64,000 bases of DNA, from contig NZ_BNCD01000022.1 of assembly GCF_014656295.1 (NCBI RefSeq), forward strand, positions 62,001 to 126,000, given 5' to 3'. This DNA comes from Streptomyces sulfonofaciens. Its GTDB lineage: Bacteria; Actinomycetota; Actinomycetes; Streptomycetales; Streptomycetaceae. The position numbers and the translations under genes were made by a program. Numbering within the stretch: position 1 is the first letter of the stretch; every line of letters begins with the position of its first letter. The notes under the pieces are model-generated. The model was not told the origin of the DNA. It saw nothing but the letters and a program-made list of their open reading frames with translations, and did not search any database. Shown one piece after another: positions 34,945-43,889 of the stretch.

Positions 34945-35855
34945 ACGCCATCGACGCAGCCATGCGCAGCCGGCGGCCCGCCGGTGTGCGGCCGCACACC
35001 GGGCGCGAGCGCCCCGTCCGGCGCACACGGCGGATCGGCGCCCCCAACTGGCCCGTCACGGTGGCCCTCATGGTCGCCGCCCTGACTGTCGTCGTGCCGC
35101 TGTACGTGACCGTCGCGATGTCCCTCAAGAACTCCTCCCAGGCGGCGGACGGCAACGCCTTCGCACCCCCCTGGCCCATCAGCCCGCACAACTTCGTCGA
35201 GGCGTGGCGGCTCACCCGCTTCCCGGTCTCCTTCGGCATCTCGCTCGCGGTGGCGGCCGTGACCGTCGCCGGTACGCTCGTGCTCAGCTCCCTGGCCGCG
35301 TACGCCATCGCCCGCAACTGGGACCGGCGCATCTTCCGGTGGTCGTTCTTCTATCTGCTGGGGGCGATGTTCCTCCCGTTCCCCGTGGTGGCGCTGCCGC
35401 AGATCAAGCTCACCGCGCTGCTGGGCATCGACAACCCGGTGGGGGTCGCGCTGCTGCACATCGTCTTCCAGCTCTCGTTCAGCGTGCTGCTCTACAGCGC
35501 GTTCCTGCGCTCGATCCCCGGGACACTGGAGGAGAGCGCGCGCATCGACGGCGCCACGACGTGGCAGGTCTTCTGGCGCATCATCATGCCCCTGCTCGGC
35601 CCGATGAACGCGACGGTCGGCATCTTCGCCTTCCTCGCCTCGTGGAACGACTACATGATGCCTTCGCTCATCACCGCCGACCCTGCGCAACAGACGCTTC
35701 CCGTCGTGCAGAACATCTTCCAGAGCCAGTTCGGCACCAACTACAACATCGCGTTCGCCTCGTACCTCATGGCGATGGCGCCGACCGTAGTCGTCTATCT
35801 GTTCTCCCAGCGGTGGGTGATCAGGGGCATGACCCAAGGGGCAGTGAAGCAGTGA
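34941..35855 (+). CDS. Sugar ABC transporter permease (MalG/UgpE type)
   Basis: A 304-residue inner-membrane protein coupled to the upstream permease by an ATGA overlap. A basic N-terminal tail of 35 residues precedes the first helix (TVALMVAALTVVVPLYVTVAMSLKNS). The EAA loop is TLEESARIDGATTWQVFWRIIMPLL near residue 205. Its stop overlaps the start of the GH31 gene (GTGA), so transporter and hydrolase are made together. Confidence 0.93.
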   Translation: MNAIDAAMRSRRPAGVRPHTGRERPVRRTRRIGAPNWPVTVALMVAALTVVVPLYVTVAMSLKNSSQAADGNAFAPPWPISPHNFVEAWRLTRFPVSFGISLAVAAVTVAGTLVLSSLAAYAIARNWDRRIFRWSFFYLLGAMFLPFPVVALPQIKLTALLGIDNPVGVALLHIVFQLSFSVLLYSAFLRSIPGTLEESARIDGATTWQVFWRIIMPLLGPMNATVGIFAFLASWNDYMMPSLITADPAQQTLPVVQNIFQSQFGTNYNIAFASYLMAMAPTVVVYLFSQRWVIRGMTQGAVKQ

Positions 35856-38203
35856 CAGCGATCCGGAAATTCCCGTCGCGCCCCCGCGCGCACCCCGATG
35901 GTGTCCTCCAGGGAGACCGATGGCGCATCACGGTGCTGACCGAGGGACTCCTCAGACTGGAGTGGTCCGAGGACGGCGCCTTCGAGGACCGTGCGTCGAC
36001 CTTCGCCGTACACCGGGAATTCGACGTGCCGGAGTTCTCCGTCTCCGACGCCGACGGTGTGCTGGAGGTGTCCACACGGCGCTTCAACCTCCGCTACGAC
36101 CGTGCCCCGTTCAGCGGTAACGGACTGACCATCACGACAGCGGCCGGCCGTCTGTGGCGCTTCGGGCAGCCCACGGGGAACCTCGGCGGCACCGCTCGCA
36201 CACTCGATGACGCCGACGGTCGCATCGCCCTCGCCGACGGGGTCGTCGCACGCAGCGGCATCGGTGTCATCGACGACTCCGAGTCGTTCGTCTTCGACGA
36301 CGAGGGGTGGATCGCGTCGCGCGAACCGGGGCGCCGCGACCTCTATGTCTTCGCCTACGGCCGCGACCACACCCAAGCGGTCAAGGCCCTTTACGGGCTC
36401 TCCGGGCACCCGCCGGTGCTGCCCCGCTGGGCCCTGGGCAACTGGTGGAGCCGCTACCACCCCTACACGGCCGACGAGTACCTCGCCCTCTTCGACCGGT
36501 TCGAGGCCGAGGGGCTGCCGTTCTCGGTCGCAGTGATCGACATGGACTGGCACCGCGTCGGTTCGGTGCCCCCTCGGTACGGCACCGGCTGGACCGGCTA
36601 CTCGTGGGAGCGCAGCCTCATCCCGGATCCGGCGGGCTTCCTGGGCGAGCTCCACCGACGGGGCCTGAGGACCACCCTCAACCTCCATCCCGCCGACGGC
36701 GTGCGCCCCTTCGAGGACGCGTATCCGCAGATGGCGCGCGCCCTCGGCATCGACCCCGAGTCCGACGCCGCCATACCCTTCGACCCGACCGACCGGACCT
36801 TCCTCGACGCCTACTTCCGCATCCTGCACCACCCGCTGGAGGACGAGGGCGTCGACTTCTGGTGGATCGACTGGCAGCAGGGCACCACCTCCGGTGTCTC
36901 CGGGGTCGATCCCCTCTGGATCCTGAACCACTTCCACTTCCTCGACTCGGGGCGCGGGGGGCGCCGGCCGATGGCGTTCTCCCGCTACGCCGGACCCGGC
37001 AGTCACCGGTACGGGGTCGGGTTCTCCGGTGACTCCGTCGTCTCCTGGTCCTCGCTGGCCTTCCAGCCCGAGTTCACGGCGACCGCCGCGAACGTCGGCT
37101 ACGGCTGGTGGAGCCATGACATCGGCGGACACACCCGCGGCAGCAGGGACGACGAACTGGCGACCAGGTGGCTGCAACTGGGTGTGTTCTCGCCGATCCT
37201 GCGGCTGCACTCGGCGAACAACCCGTTCATCCGCAAGGAGCCCTGGGAGTACCCGCGCGAACCGCGACACGCCATGGGCGCGGCGCTCCGGTTCCGCCAC
37301 CGGCTCCTGCCCTACCTGCACACCATGAACCACCGCGCGGCCGCCGGTGTCCCTCTGGTACGCCCCATGTACCACGTGGCGCCGGAACGCGAGGAGGCGT
37401 ACGCGGTGCCGAACCAGTTCGCCTTCGGAAGCGAACTGGTCGTCGCCCCCGTCACCGTCCCCCGCGACCCGGTCACCCTGCTCAGCCCGACCCGCGTCTG
37501 GCTGCCACCGGGCACCTGGACCGACATCTTCACCGCGACCGTGTACGACGGTGACCGCTGGGCCGAACTCCACCGCGGCCTGGACAGTGTCCCCGCGCTG
37601 CTGCGAGCCGGAGGCATCCTGCCGCTCGGGGCACCCGACGACCTGGACGCCACCCGCAATCCCGAGCGGCTGGAACTCCTCGTGGCGCCCTCGGCCGGCG
37701 GCTCCTTCACCCTCGTCGAGGACGACGGCCAGGGCGATGGGAGCAGCCTGACCACGGCATCCACCTCGCTGGACTGGGACGCGCTCACGGGCACCCTCCG
37801 CATCGGCGCGGTTCTCGGCCCGGACGGCGTGGTACCCGCGGCACGGAGCTGGACGGTCACGTTCCTCGCCGACCCGCCGGCCACGCCGCCGCTACTCGAC
37901 GGGGAACCGGTCGATGTCACGCCGGGAGAGGGACGGTTCAGCTTCACGGTGCACGCCGCGACCACGTCCGAGGTCGCCATCGAGGTGAGACTCCGGGAAC
38001 CCGCGTCCTCGGACCGCTCCGCGGGGGCCGTCCGGCGCATCCTCGGCTCGGCCCAGTGCGAGAACCCGGTGAAGTCGGACATCTGGGATCTCCTGTGCTC
38101 GTCGCGGCCGCTCAGCGCGAAGATCGCCGCGCTGCACGCCCTGCACGTCCCGGCGGCACTGCTCGACGCCGTCGTCGAGCAGCTCACCGCTCGGGAGCCG
38201 TAG
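35852..38203 (+). CDS. Glycoside hydrolase family 31
   Basis: A 783-residue cytoplasmic alpha-glycosidase (alpha-glucosidase or alpha-xylosidase type). GTG 35852 overlaps the permease stop. The N-terminal beta-sandwich precedes the barrel (PVLPRWALGNWWSRY near 190). VDFWWIDWQQGTT gives the Asp nucleophile near residue 335; FSGDSVVSWSSLAFQPEF gives the acid/base Asp near 390; WWSHDIGGHTRGSRDDEL and RLHSANNPF are conserved. The proximal and distal C-terminal beta domains follow. The last 55 residues (from GSAQCENPVKSDIWDLL) are predicted helical and look like an appended domain. There is no signal peptide, so it cleaves imported oligosaccharides. GH2 plus GH31 suggests a branched substrate with both alpha and beta linkages. 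Confidence 0.92.
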   Translation: MTAIRKFPSRPRAHPDGVLQGDRWRITVLTEGLLRLEWSEDGAFEDRASTFAVHREFDVPEFSVSDADGVLEVSTRRFNLRYDRAPFSGNGLTITTAAGRLWRFGQPTGNLGGTARTLDDADGRIALADGVVARSGIGVIDDSESFVFDDEGWIASREPGRRDLYVFAYGRDHTQAVKALYGLSGHPPVLPRWALGNWWSRYHPYTADEYLALFDRFEAEGLPFSVAVIDMDWHRVGSVPPRYGTGWTGYSWERSLIPDPAGFLGELHRRGLRTTLNLHPADGVRPFEDAYPQMARALGIDPESDAAIPFDPTDRTFLDAYFRILHHPLEDEGVDFWWIDWQQGTTSGVSGVDPLWILNHFHFLDSGRGGRRPMAFSRYAGPGSHRYGVGFSGDSVVSWSSLAFQPEFTATAANVGYGWWSHDIGGHTRGSRDDELATRWLQLGVFSPILRLHSANNPFIRKEPWEYPREPRHAMGAALRFRHRLLPYLHTMNHRAAAGVPLVRPMYHVAPEREEAYAVPNQFAFGSELVVAPVTVPRDPVTLLSPTRVWLPPGTWTDIFTATVYDGDRWAELHRGLDSVPALLRAGGILPLGAPDDLDATRNPERLELLVAPSAGGSFTLVEDDGQGDGSSLTTASTSLDWDALTGTLRIGAVLGPDGVVPAARSWTVTFLADPPATPPLLDGEPVDVTPGEGRFSFTVHAATTSEVAIEVRLREPASSDRSAGAVRRILGSAQCENPVKSDIWDLLCSSRPLSAKIAALHALHVPAALLDAVVEQLTAREP

Positions 38204-38268
38204 CCACGGCGGACACGACGAGTCGACGAGCCCGCCGCGGCTGGGATTTCGGACGGTCGTCGGACGGT

Positions 38269-38307
38269 GGCGGATCAGCGGGAGCGCGCACCACTCGCTG
38301 ATCCGCC
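38269..38307. terminator. Hairpin after the GH31 operon
   Basis: GGCGGATCAGCG (38269-38280) pairs perfectly with CGCTGATCCGCC (38296-38307), a 12-bp stem with a 15-base loop, 65 bases after the GH31 stop. It overlaps the end of the LysR remnant on the other strand, so it can serve both directions. Confidence 0.75.
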
Positions 38308-39130
38308 CGGTGCGCCCCCGCCGGAGATGTGCTCGGCGCACAGGTCGCGGAGCGCGACCGCGTCCGGGTACCAGGGCCGGGCGGTCGGGCCGGTCGGCAG
38401 GAGACCGCGTTCCTGACGGGGTCGCAGGGGGACCGGGGTGAGCGTGTCGGTGAGCATGCCCGCTGCCATGGCGGGCGGGATGCCGACACCGAGACCTGCT
38501 TCCACCATGGTCAGCAGCGTCGTCAGTGCGCGGATGCGACGGGCGGGCCCGCAGGCAGGCCCGCCCGCGCGTGCAGCCGTCCGAGGGGCGCCTCGAAGCC
38601 GGACGTGGTCGCAAGGGGCGGGTCTTCCGGCAGGTCGGCCGGCTCGATCGACTTCTCGCCCGCGAGCGGGTGGTCGCTGCGGACGACTGCCTGGTGGACG
38701 TCGGTCGCCAGATGCAGGGCGCCGGGGGCAGCGGATCGGGGTCGATGAGGACAGCGGCGTCGACGGTGCCGCGCTCCAGCCACTGCTCGATCTCCTCGTC
38801 GATGGCTTCGAAGAGAGTGACCTCGACATGCGGAAGGTGCTCGCGCCACATCCGCAGCAGGCCCGGAAGCAACCCGCGGTCGACTGTCGGGGGGACGGAC
38901 GGGGTGACCGCCCCGGCGGCCGCGGTGTCGTTGTGCGCGGCCGCGGCTGCATCGAAGGCGCCGACGGCCGACAGCGCTGCGCGAGCGTGCGGGAGCAGGA
39001 CCTCGCCCAGCGGGGTCGGACGGACGGGAGCGGCCCTCCGTACGACCTCGCCCCGCACCGCGCGTTCCGGTGGGGCGAGCGCGATGGCCCTCACCGTGCT
39101 GCGGCGGCCGGTTACCGAAGGGACGGCACC
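38275..39130 (-). pseudogene. Broken LysR-type regulator
   Basis: Three minus-strand frames each hold consecutive parts of one LysR-type protein. First, about 39100-38727: PTPLGEVLLPHARAALSAV, then VEVTLFEAIDEEIEQWLERGTVDAAVLIDPDP. Next, about 38725-38530, in a second frame: ALHLATDVHQAVVRSDHPLAGEKSIEPADL. Last, about 38535-38300, in a third frame: ALTTLLTMVEAGLGVGIPPAMAAGML to ALRDLCAEHI. Two frameshifts split the effector-binding domain, and no clear helix-turn-helix precedes PTPLGEV, so the DNA-binding end is also lost. It lies next to the FAD monooxygenase, which it may once have regulated. Confidence 0.8.
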
Positions 39131-39162
39131 GCGGGCGGCGCCTCGGCCCGGGGAGCGGGCGC

Positions 39163-40725
39163 TCAGGCAGGTGCCGAGTGGGTGACGGTGGCCAGGGCGT
39201 TCCGGAGGGCGGAGTCGCCGGGCGGGCGGTCGCGCCAGCGGGCACTGATGTGACCGTCGGGCCGGACGAGCAGTGCTCCGTGCGGGCCGAGGCCGCAGGG
39301 GTCGAGGTGCTCGCGGGGAAGGGCCTCGACGCGCAGCGGCCATGGCGCGGCGGCTTGCTGCTCCCAGCGGGCGGGGTCCGGGGTGAGCAGGGTGAAGCAC
39401 TCGCCGACGGTGTCGAGCGTGGAGCGGGTACGGGTGAGCCAGAGGTGCGGCATGCGATGGCCCGGTTCGGCGGTGGGGAGGTAGTCCGTGCCCGGATCGG
39501 ACGGCTCGGGCGGGGCGCTGGGGCCCGCGATGACGGCGCCGGAGTGGTAGGCGACGCCGAGGACGAGTCCGAGTTGGGCGAAGTACCGGTCCGACCAGGG
39601 CAGCTCGATCCGGGACGGCGCTGCCTCGCCGGTGCGGAGCTGGTCGCCGCGCCGGTGCTGGACGTCGAGCATGAGGTGGGTGTTGGCCACCGCCTGGCGG
39701 AGGGTCTGGTGGGCGACGGGTTGCCGTTCCGTCTCGTAGGTGTCCACGAGTCCCGCTCCGGCCCACCCGTGGAAAGCGCCCGCCAGTTTCCAGCACAGGT
39801 TGTGCACATCGGCGATGCCCGCGTTCATGCCCAGACCGCCGACGATGGGGATCGCGTGCGCGGCATCGCCGGCCAGCAGGACACGGCCGTGCCGCAGGCG
39901 TTCGGCGACGAACGCGCTCATCTCCCAGTGCTGGACCCTCAGCACGTCGGCCCGTACGCCGGCGACGGGCCCGAGGGCGCGCGAGACGAGTTCGCTCCAG
40001 TCGGCGTGCGCAGCGTCTTCGGGAGTCGGAGTGAACCAGGCCCAGCCTCCTTCGGGGTAGAGCGGGGCGAACAGCCCCTGCGCGGTGAAGTAGACCCCGG
40101 CGGGCTGGCGGGCGCACCAGCGGCCGAGATCGGCGTCGAACACGACGGTGGTGAAGCGGGTCATCGCCCCGGGGCCCGCGGTGCCGATTCCCAGCCGCTG
40201 CCGCACGGTGGAGCTCGCGCCGTCGGCGGCGAGTAGGTAGCGGGCACGCACGCGCGTCTTCGCACCGCGCCGATGGTCGGCGAGGAAGGCCACGACGCTC
40301 TCGCCCTCCTCGGCCAGGTCGATGAGCTCGACCCCGAACCGCACCGGTGCGTCCGCCGCCGCGAGCAGGGTGGGTTCCAGCCGGTCCTGCGAGGTGACCG
40401 CGCCGGTCACGGGGCTCTCGGGCACCGGCGCGTTGACACCGATCATCGCCGAGGTGGCGAAGTCCCGGTCGTACAGGGTGTCGCGGAAGCGGATGCGGCC
40501 GTACTCCGGTGGGAACGCCCCGGCCGTGATCCTCGCCGCGAGGCCGAGCTGGCGGAAGATCTCCATCGAGCGCACGTTGACCAGCCGGGCCCGGGGAAAG
40601 GGGGACAGCTCGCGGTGCTTCTCGACCAGCACGGCCGGCACTCCCCAGCGCTCCAGCAGTACCCGGGCGGTGAGCCCGACCGGGCCACCACCGACGATCA
40701 GCACCGCGGCCTCGGTGTCCGCCAC
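39163..40725 (-). CDS. FAD-dependent monooxygenase (aromatic hydroxylase type)
   Basis: A 520-residue flavoprotein hydroxylase of the PHBH/anthracycline-hydroxylase class. GTG 40725 has a GGAGG site 11 bases upstream. Motifs: LIVGGGPVGLTARVLLERWG (FAD, near residue 9), YLLAADGASSTVRQRLGI (DG motif, near 160), and GRVLLAGDAAHAIPIVGGLGMNAGIADVHNLCWKLAG (GD motif, near 270). The C-terminal thioredoxin-like domain (from about 390) is present, ending LLVRPDGHISARWRD, as in the RebC/MhpA-like group. It would hydroxylate an aromatic substrate with NAD(P)H and oxygen. The neighbouring regulator is broken, so expression may be constitutive or lost. Confidence 0.9.
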   Translation of the reverse strand: MADTEAAVLIVGGGPVGLTARVLLERWGVPAVLVEKHRELSPFPRARLVNVRSMEIFRQLGLAARITAGAFPPEYGRIRFRDTLYDRDFATSAMIGVNAPVPESPVTGAVTSQDRLEPTLLAAADAPVRFGVELIDLAEEGESVVAFLADHRRGAKTRVRARYLLAADGASSTVRQRLGIGTAGPGAMTRFTTVVFDADLGRWCARQPAGVYFTAQGLFAPLYPEGGWAWFTPTPEDAAHADWSELVSRALGPVAGVRADVLRVQHWEMSAFVAERLRHGRVLLAGDAAHAIPIVGGLGMNAGIADVHNLCWKLAGAFHGWAGAGLVDTYETERQPVAHQTLRQAVANTHLMLDVQHRRGDQLRTGEAAPSRIELPWSDRYFAQLGLVLGVAYHSGAVIAGPSAPPEPSDPGTDYLPTAEPGHRMPHLWLTRTRSTLDTVGECFTLLTPDPARWEQQAAAPWPLRVEALPREHLDPCGLGPHGALLVRPDGHISARWRDRPPGDSALRNALATVTHSAPA

Positions 40726-41230
40726 GGACGTATCGACCTCCTCCTCGCCGTGCGTGTGCCAGGCGCTCGGCGTGTGCCGGCCGTGCCCGCCCGGCCCCGG
40801 CCGGTCGACCGGTGGTCCGCGGCGGGCGGAGCCGGGCACGGCCACAGCCGGCGGCCTTCCCGGCCTCCCGGACCGTCCGCCGGCCCCGGAAGACCAACGG
40901 CCCCCGTGCCCTGGAGGACGGACACCACCGCTTTGAGGAGCCCGACATCCGTCATAACTGATCAGGAACGGAGCAGTTGCGGTCGGGGGCCGAAAGTCAC
41001 CCGAAGAGACACCCGGACGCCCCCGATGAGGCACCCGGACACGGGGCCGCCCGCCCCGTCCGAAGGGCCCGACCTGCACGGCACGGGGCGGGCGGGGATG
41101 TGGTGGGCTGCGGCGGGACGGTGTCACGCGCAGAGGGCTGCGGTCGCACGGCGGAGGATGCCACCGACGAGTCCCGCAGCCGGCGCGCCCCATCTGGCCC
41201 GCCGGCGGAGCCGGTGACCGAGTGACCGGG
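40726..41230. other. Intergenic, no gene seen
   Basis: A 505-base gap between the start of the FAD monooxygenase and the stop of the EF-hand gene. It includes the monooxygenase leader with GAGGAGG at about 40737-40743 and an AT-richer TAACTGATCAGGAAC around 40957-40971 that could be promoter DNA. I see no convincing coding frame. Confidence 0.45.
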
Positions 41231-41779
41231 TCAGGCCGGTCGGCCGGGGAACCGGCCGCAGAGCCAGTTGCCCGGTTCCGCCGGGTCGTCGCTGATCCAG
41301 AACTGGCGCCACAGCAACGCGAACTCCTCGCGGTCGAGGTGGCCGTCGCCGTTCGGGTCGATCAGCTCGAAGACGCCCGTCATGTCGACGGGCCGCCCGT
41401 TCCAGGTCTCGACGAGCCTGCGGTGTTCCTCCTGCGAGATACGGCCGTCGCCGTCGGCGTCCACTGCGTCGAAGACGGTGTCGGCGGTCGCGGTCACATC
41501 CGCGGCCATGGCGGGCAACCTGTCGACGAGCGAGAGCACCTCGCCCAAGTCCACCGAGCCGTCCCCGTTGGCGTCGCCGGCTCCCAGCAGCGCCGCCCAC
41601 CAGCCCATCAGCAGCGTCTCCACCCGTGCACGCAGCTCCGTCCCGGGTGCCACGCCCGGCAGCCGGCTGAAGCGGGCGACGAGTGCCCTGAAGTCCTCCT
41701 CGCGCAGAAAGCCGTCACCGTCCGCGTCGAACGCGGCGAACATCCCCTTGAGCTTGCGTTCCTGGAACGCGCTGGCCAT
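41231..41779 (-). CDS. EF-hand calcium-binding protein
   Basis: A 182-residue calerythrin-like protein with four canonical EF-hand loops: DADGDGFLREED near residue 18, DANGDGSVDLGE near 68, DADGDGRISQEE near 106 and DPNGDGHLDREE near 140. Each has Asp/Asn at positions 1, 3 and 5 and an acidic residue at position 12, so all four should bind Ca2+. There is no signal peptide; it is cytoplasmic. Streptomyces proteins of this type (CabC-like) buffer or sense calcium and can affect aerial growth; a specific role here is not shown. It stands alone. Confidence 0.93.
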   Translation of the reverse strand: MASAFQERKLKGMFAAFDADGDGFLREEDFRALVARFSRLPGVAPGTELRARVETLLMGWWAALLGAGDANGDGSVDLGEVLSLVDRLPAMAADVTATADTVFDAVDADGDGRISQEEHRRLVETWNGRPVDMTGVFELIDPNGDGHLDREEFALLWRQFWISDDPAEPGNWLCGRFPGRPA

Positions 41780-41939
41780 GAGCGATCTCCCTCGACGCCG
41801 AACCGGATCATGTACCGCGGGCGACCGCCTACGCGATGGTGGACGACGTGTGACTATAGGACGGGCCACGTCCCAGCCTCCATGGGCACATGCGTACGAG
41901 CCGCCGCCGAGGGACGCCGTCACCCGGGAGCGGGGACCG

Positions 41940-42995
41940 TCACCTCACCTTGTCGGTGAACTCCGTGGTGTACGTCTTCCCGAGGTCGATGGCGGCGTTC
42001 TTCAGGTTCGGGTTGAAGGACTTGAGCACGCGCTGCACCGTTTCGGGGCCGCCCGCCGGCATCCGGCCGTCCTCGGTGAACATCGGCAGGGTGCTGGTGA
42101 TCGCCTGCGCGTACAGCCCCTCGCCGCCCTGCGCGTAGTCGGAGGGCATCTTCGCCGCGATCTCCTGGGCGTTGTGCTGCGACATCCACTTCAACGTGTG
42201 CACGAAGGCGTTGGCGAGCTTTTGGACGGTGTCCTTGTGCGCGTTCGCCCAGGAGGTGTTCATGTACAGGCTCGACGAGGGGTAGAGGCCGCCGAGGGCC
42301 TTGCGCGAGCCCGCCGGGGTGCGCATGTCGACGAGAACCTTGCCGATCTTCTTGGCGAGGATCTGGGCGACGGTCGGGTCCGTGGTCATCCCGCCGTCGA
42401 TGGAACCCTTCTGCAGGGCGGAGATGAAGGTCTGCCCCGCGCCGACGGCCACGTTGGTGAACTTGGTAGTCGCCACCCCCTCGTGCACACCGAGGTACTT
42501 CGTCAGGAAGTCGGTGGACGACCCGAGGCCGGTGACGCCGAGCTTCTTGCCGGAGAAGTCCCCGGGGGACCTGAGGCTGCCGGCGGCCTTGTTGGAGACG
42601 ATCTCGACCTCGCCGGGCGTCTGTGCGAGCTGGACGACCGACTCGACCTGCTTGCCCTTGGTCTGCAGGTCGAGGGTGTGGTCGTAGAAGCCGACGACTC
42701 CCTGGACGTTCCCGGCGACGAGCGAGGTCGTGGCGTCGATGCCGGCGGGCTCGCTGAGCAGTTCGACGTCGAGGCCCTCGTCCTTGAAGTAGCCCAGCCT
42801 CTGGGCCAGCATCGCGGGCAGGTAGATGACCTTGTCGATCCCTCCGACCATGATCTTGACCTTGCTCCCTCCGCCCGTCCCCCCGCTGTCGGACGAGTGG
42901 GAGGACACCTCGTCGGCGCAGCCGCTGAGGGCCGCAAGGGCGGCCAGTGCGACGCCGGCGGTGGTCAGTCTGGTGGTCAGGGTGCGGCGGAACAT
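41940..42995 (-). CDS. NitT/TauT-type ABC transporter substrate-binding lipoprotein
   Basis: A 351-residue exported lipoprotein. The signal peptide ends in LSGC (Cys near 26), followed by a Ser/Gly linker. The NMT1/THI5-like domain has YLPAMLAQRLGYFKDEGLDVEL, LVAGNVQGVVGFYDHTLDLQ and LGVTGLGSSTDFLTKYLGV, and DGGMTTDPTVAQILAKK. Relatives carry nitrate, sulfonates, pyrimidines or other anions; no cysteine-metabolism or thiamine genes are near, so the substrate stays open. It is the third gene of the operon ATPase-permease-binding protein and is faced by a divergent DcuS/DcuR-like two-component system, which favours a small carboxylate or sulfonate. Confidence 0.9.
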   Translation of the reverse strand: MFRRTLTTRLTTAGVALAALAALSGCADEVSSHSSDSGGTGGGSKVKIMVGGIDKVIYLPAMLAQRLGYFKDEGLDVELLSEPAGIDATTSLVAGNVQGVVGFYDHTLDLQTKGKQVESVVQLAQTPGEVEIVSNKAAGSLRSPGDFSGKKLGVTGLGSSTDFLTKYLGVHEGVATTKFTNVAVGAGQTFISALQKGSIDGGMTTDPTVAQILAKKIGKVLVDMRTPAGSRKALGGLYPSSSLYMNTSWANAHKDTVQKLANAFVHTLKWMSQHNAQEIAAKMPSDYAQGGEGLYAQAITSTLPMFTEDGRMPAGGPETVQRVLKSFNPNLKNAAIDLGKTYTTEFTDKVR

Positions 42996-43022
42996 GTCGG
43001 CTCCTGGGGTGGTGGGTGGGGG

Positions 43023-43889
43023 TCAGCGGGCTTCGGGGGCGGCGGGCTTCCAGCGGAACAGCCGGTTCTCCAGGAAGGTGAGCAGGCCCTCGGCGAGCAG
43101 CGCGACGACGGCGAGGATGACCATGGCCGCGTAGACGCCCGCGGAGTTGAACGTGCCCTGGGAGGCGGAGACCAGGAGCCCGATGCCCTTGGTCGCGCCG
43201 ATGTACTCGCCGACGATGGCACCGATGAGTGCGAAGCCGAAGCTCACATGGAGACTGGTGAAGATCCACGAGGTCGCGGCCGGTATGACGACCTGGAAAG
43301 TGACCTGGCGGTCTCGGGCACCGAGGATGCGGGCGTTGTCGATGAGATGGCGATCCACCTCCCTGGCGCCCTGGAAGGCGTTGAAGAACACGGGGAAGAA
43401 GACGAGGACGACGGCGGAGGCCACCTTCGACGCCGGTCCGAGGCCGAACCAGATGAGGAAGATCGGGGCGAGGACGATGCGGGGCAGGGCGTTGAGGACC
43501 TTGATGTAGGGGCCCATGACATCGGCGAGGAACCTGACCCGGCCGAGGGCGATGCCCAGGACGACTCCGGCGATGACGCCGGCCACCCAGCCCAGCAGGG
43601 CCTCGTAGAGCGTGTACCAGATCTGCTCGCCCAGCGACCCCTGCGGTGTGCCGTGCAGGGTCCACTGCTGTATCTGGTCCCAGATGCGCGACGGCATGGA
43701 GAAGTTGAAGGGGTCGATGATCTTGGCGCGGGAGAACCACTCCCAGACACCGAGGACCAGGACCAGCAGGACCCCTCGCGACAGGAGCACGACGCCCCGG
43801 CGCCGGCGTGCCGCGCGGGCGCGTTCCTCGGAGCGCGCCGGCCTGCCGACGGCGGCGGGGGAGCTCGCGCTCCGGATGTCAGGCGACAT
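43023..43889 (-). CDS. NitT/TauT-type ABC transporter permease
   Basis: A 288-residue membrane protein of the SsuC/TauC class. I prefer ATG 43889 because AAAGGGG lies eight bases upstream; GTG 43907 is an in-frame alternative. It overlaps the ATPase gene by 11 bases. The helices start with GVVLLSRGVLLVLVLGVWEWF, and the EAA-like loop is DRHLIDNARILGARDRQVTFQVVIPAATSWIFTSLH near residue 185. The complete ABC importer is ATPase, permease and binding protein in that order. Confidence 0.92.
   Translation of the reverse strand: MSPDIRSASSPAAVGRPARSEERARAARRRRGVVLLSRGVLLVLVLGVWEWFSRAKIIDPFNFSMPSRIWDQIQQWTLHGTPQGSLGEQIWYTLYEALLGWVAGVIAGVVLGIALGRVRFLADVMGPYIKVLNALPRIVLAPIFLIWFGLGPASKVASAVVLVFFPVFFNAFQGAREVDRHLIDNARILGARDRQVTFQVVIPAATSWIFTSLHVSFGFALIGAIVGEYIGATKGIGLLVSASQGTFNSAGVYAAMVILAVVALLAEGLLTFLENRLFRWKPAAPEAR

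Noticed and set aside
37892..40948. A minus-strand open frame of about 1,000 codons across GH31, the LysR remnant and the monooxygenase
   Set aside because: It crosses several genes in a shadow frame; only the short LysR piece inside it (about 39100-38727) makes sense.
40977..41225. An 82-codon plus-strand frame
   Set aside because: Composition and context are those of non-coding GC-rich DNA; no ribosome site and no recognisable family.
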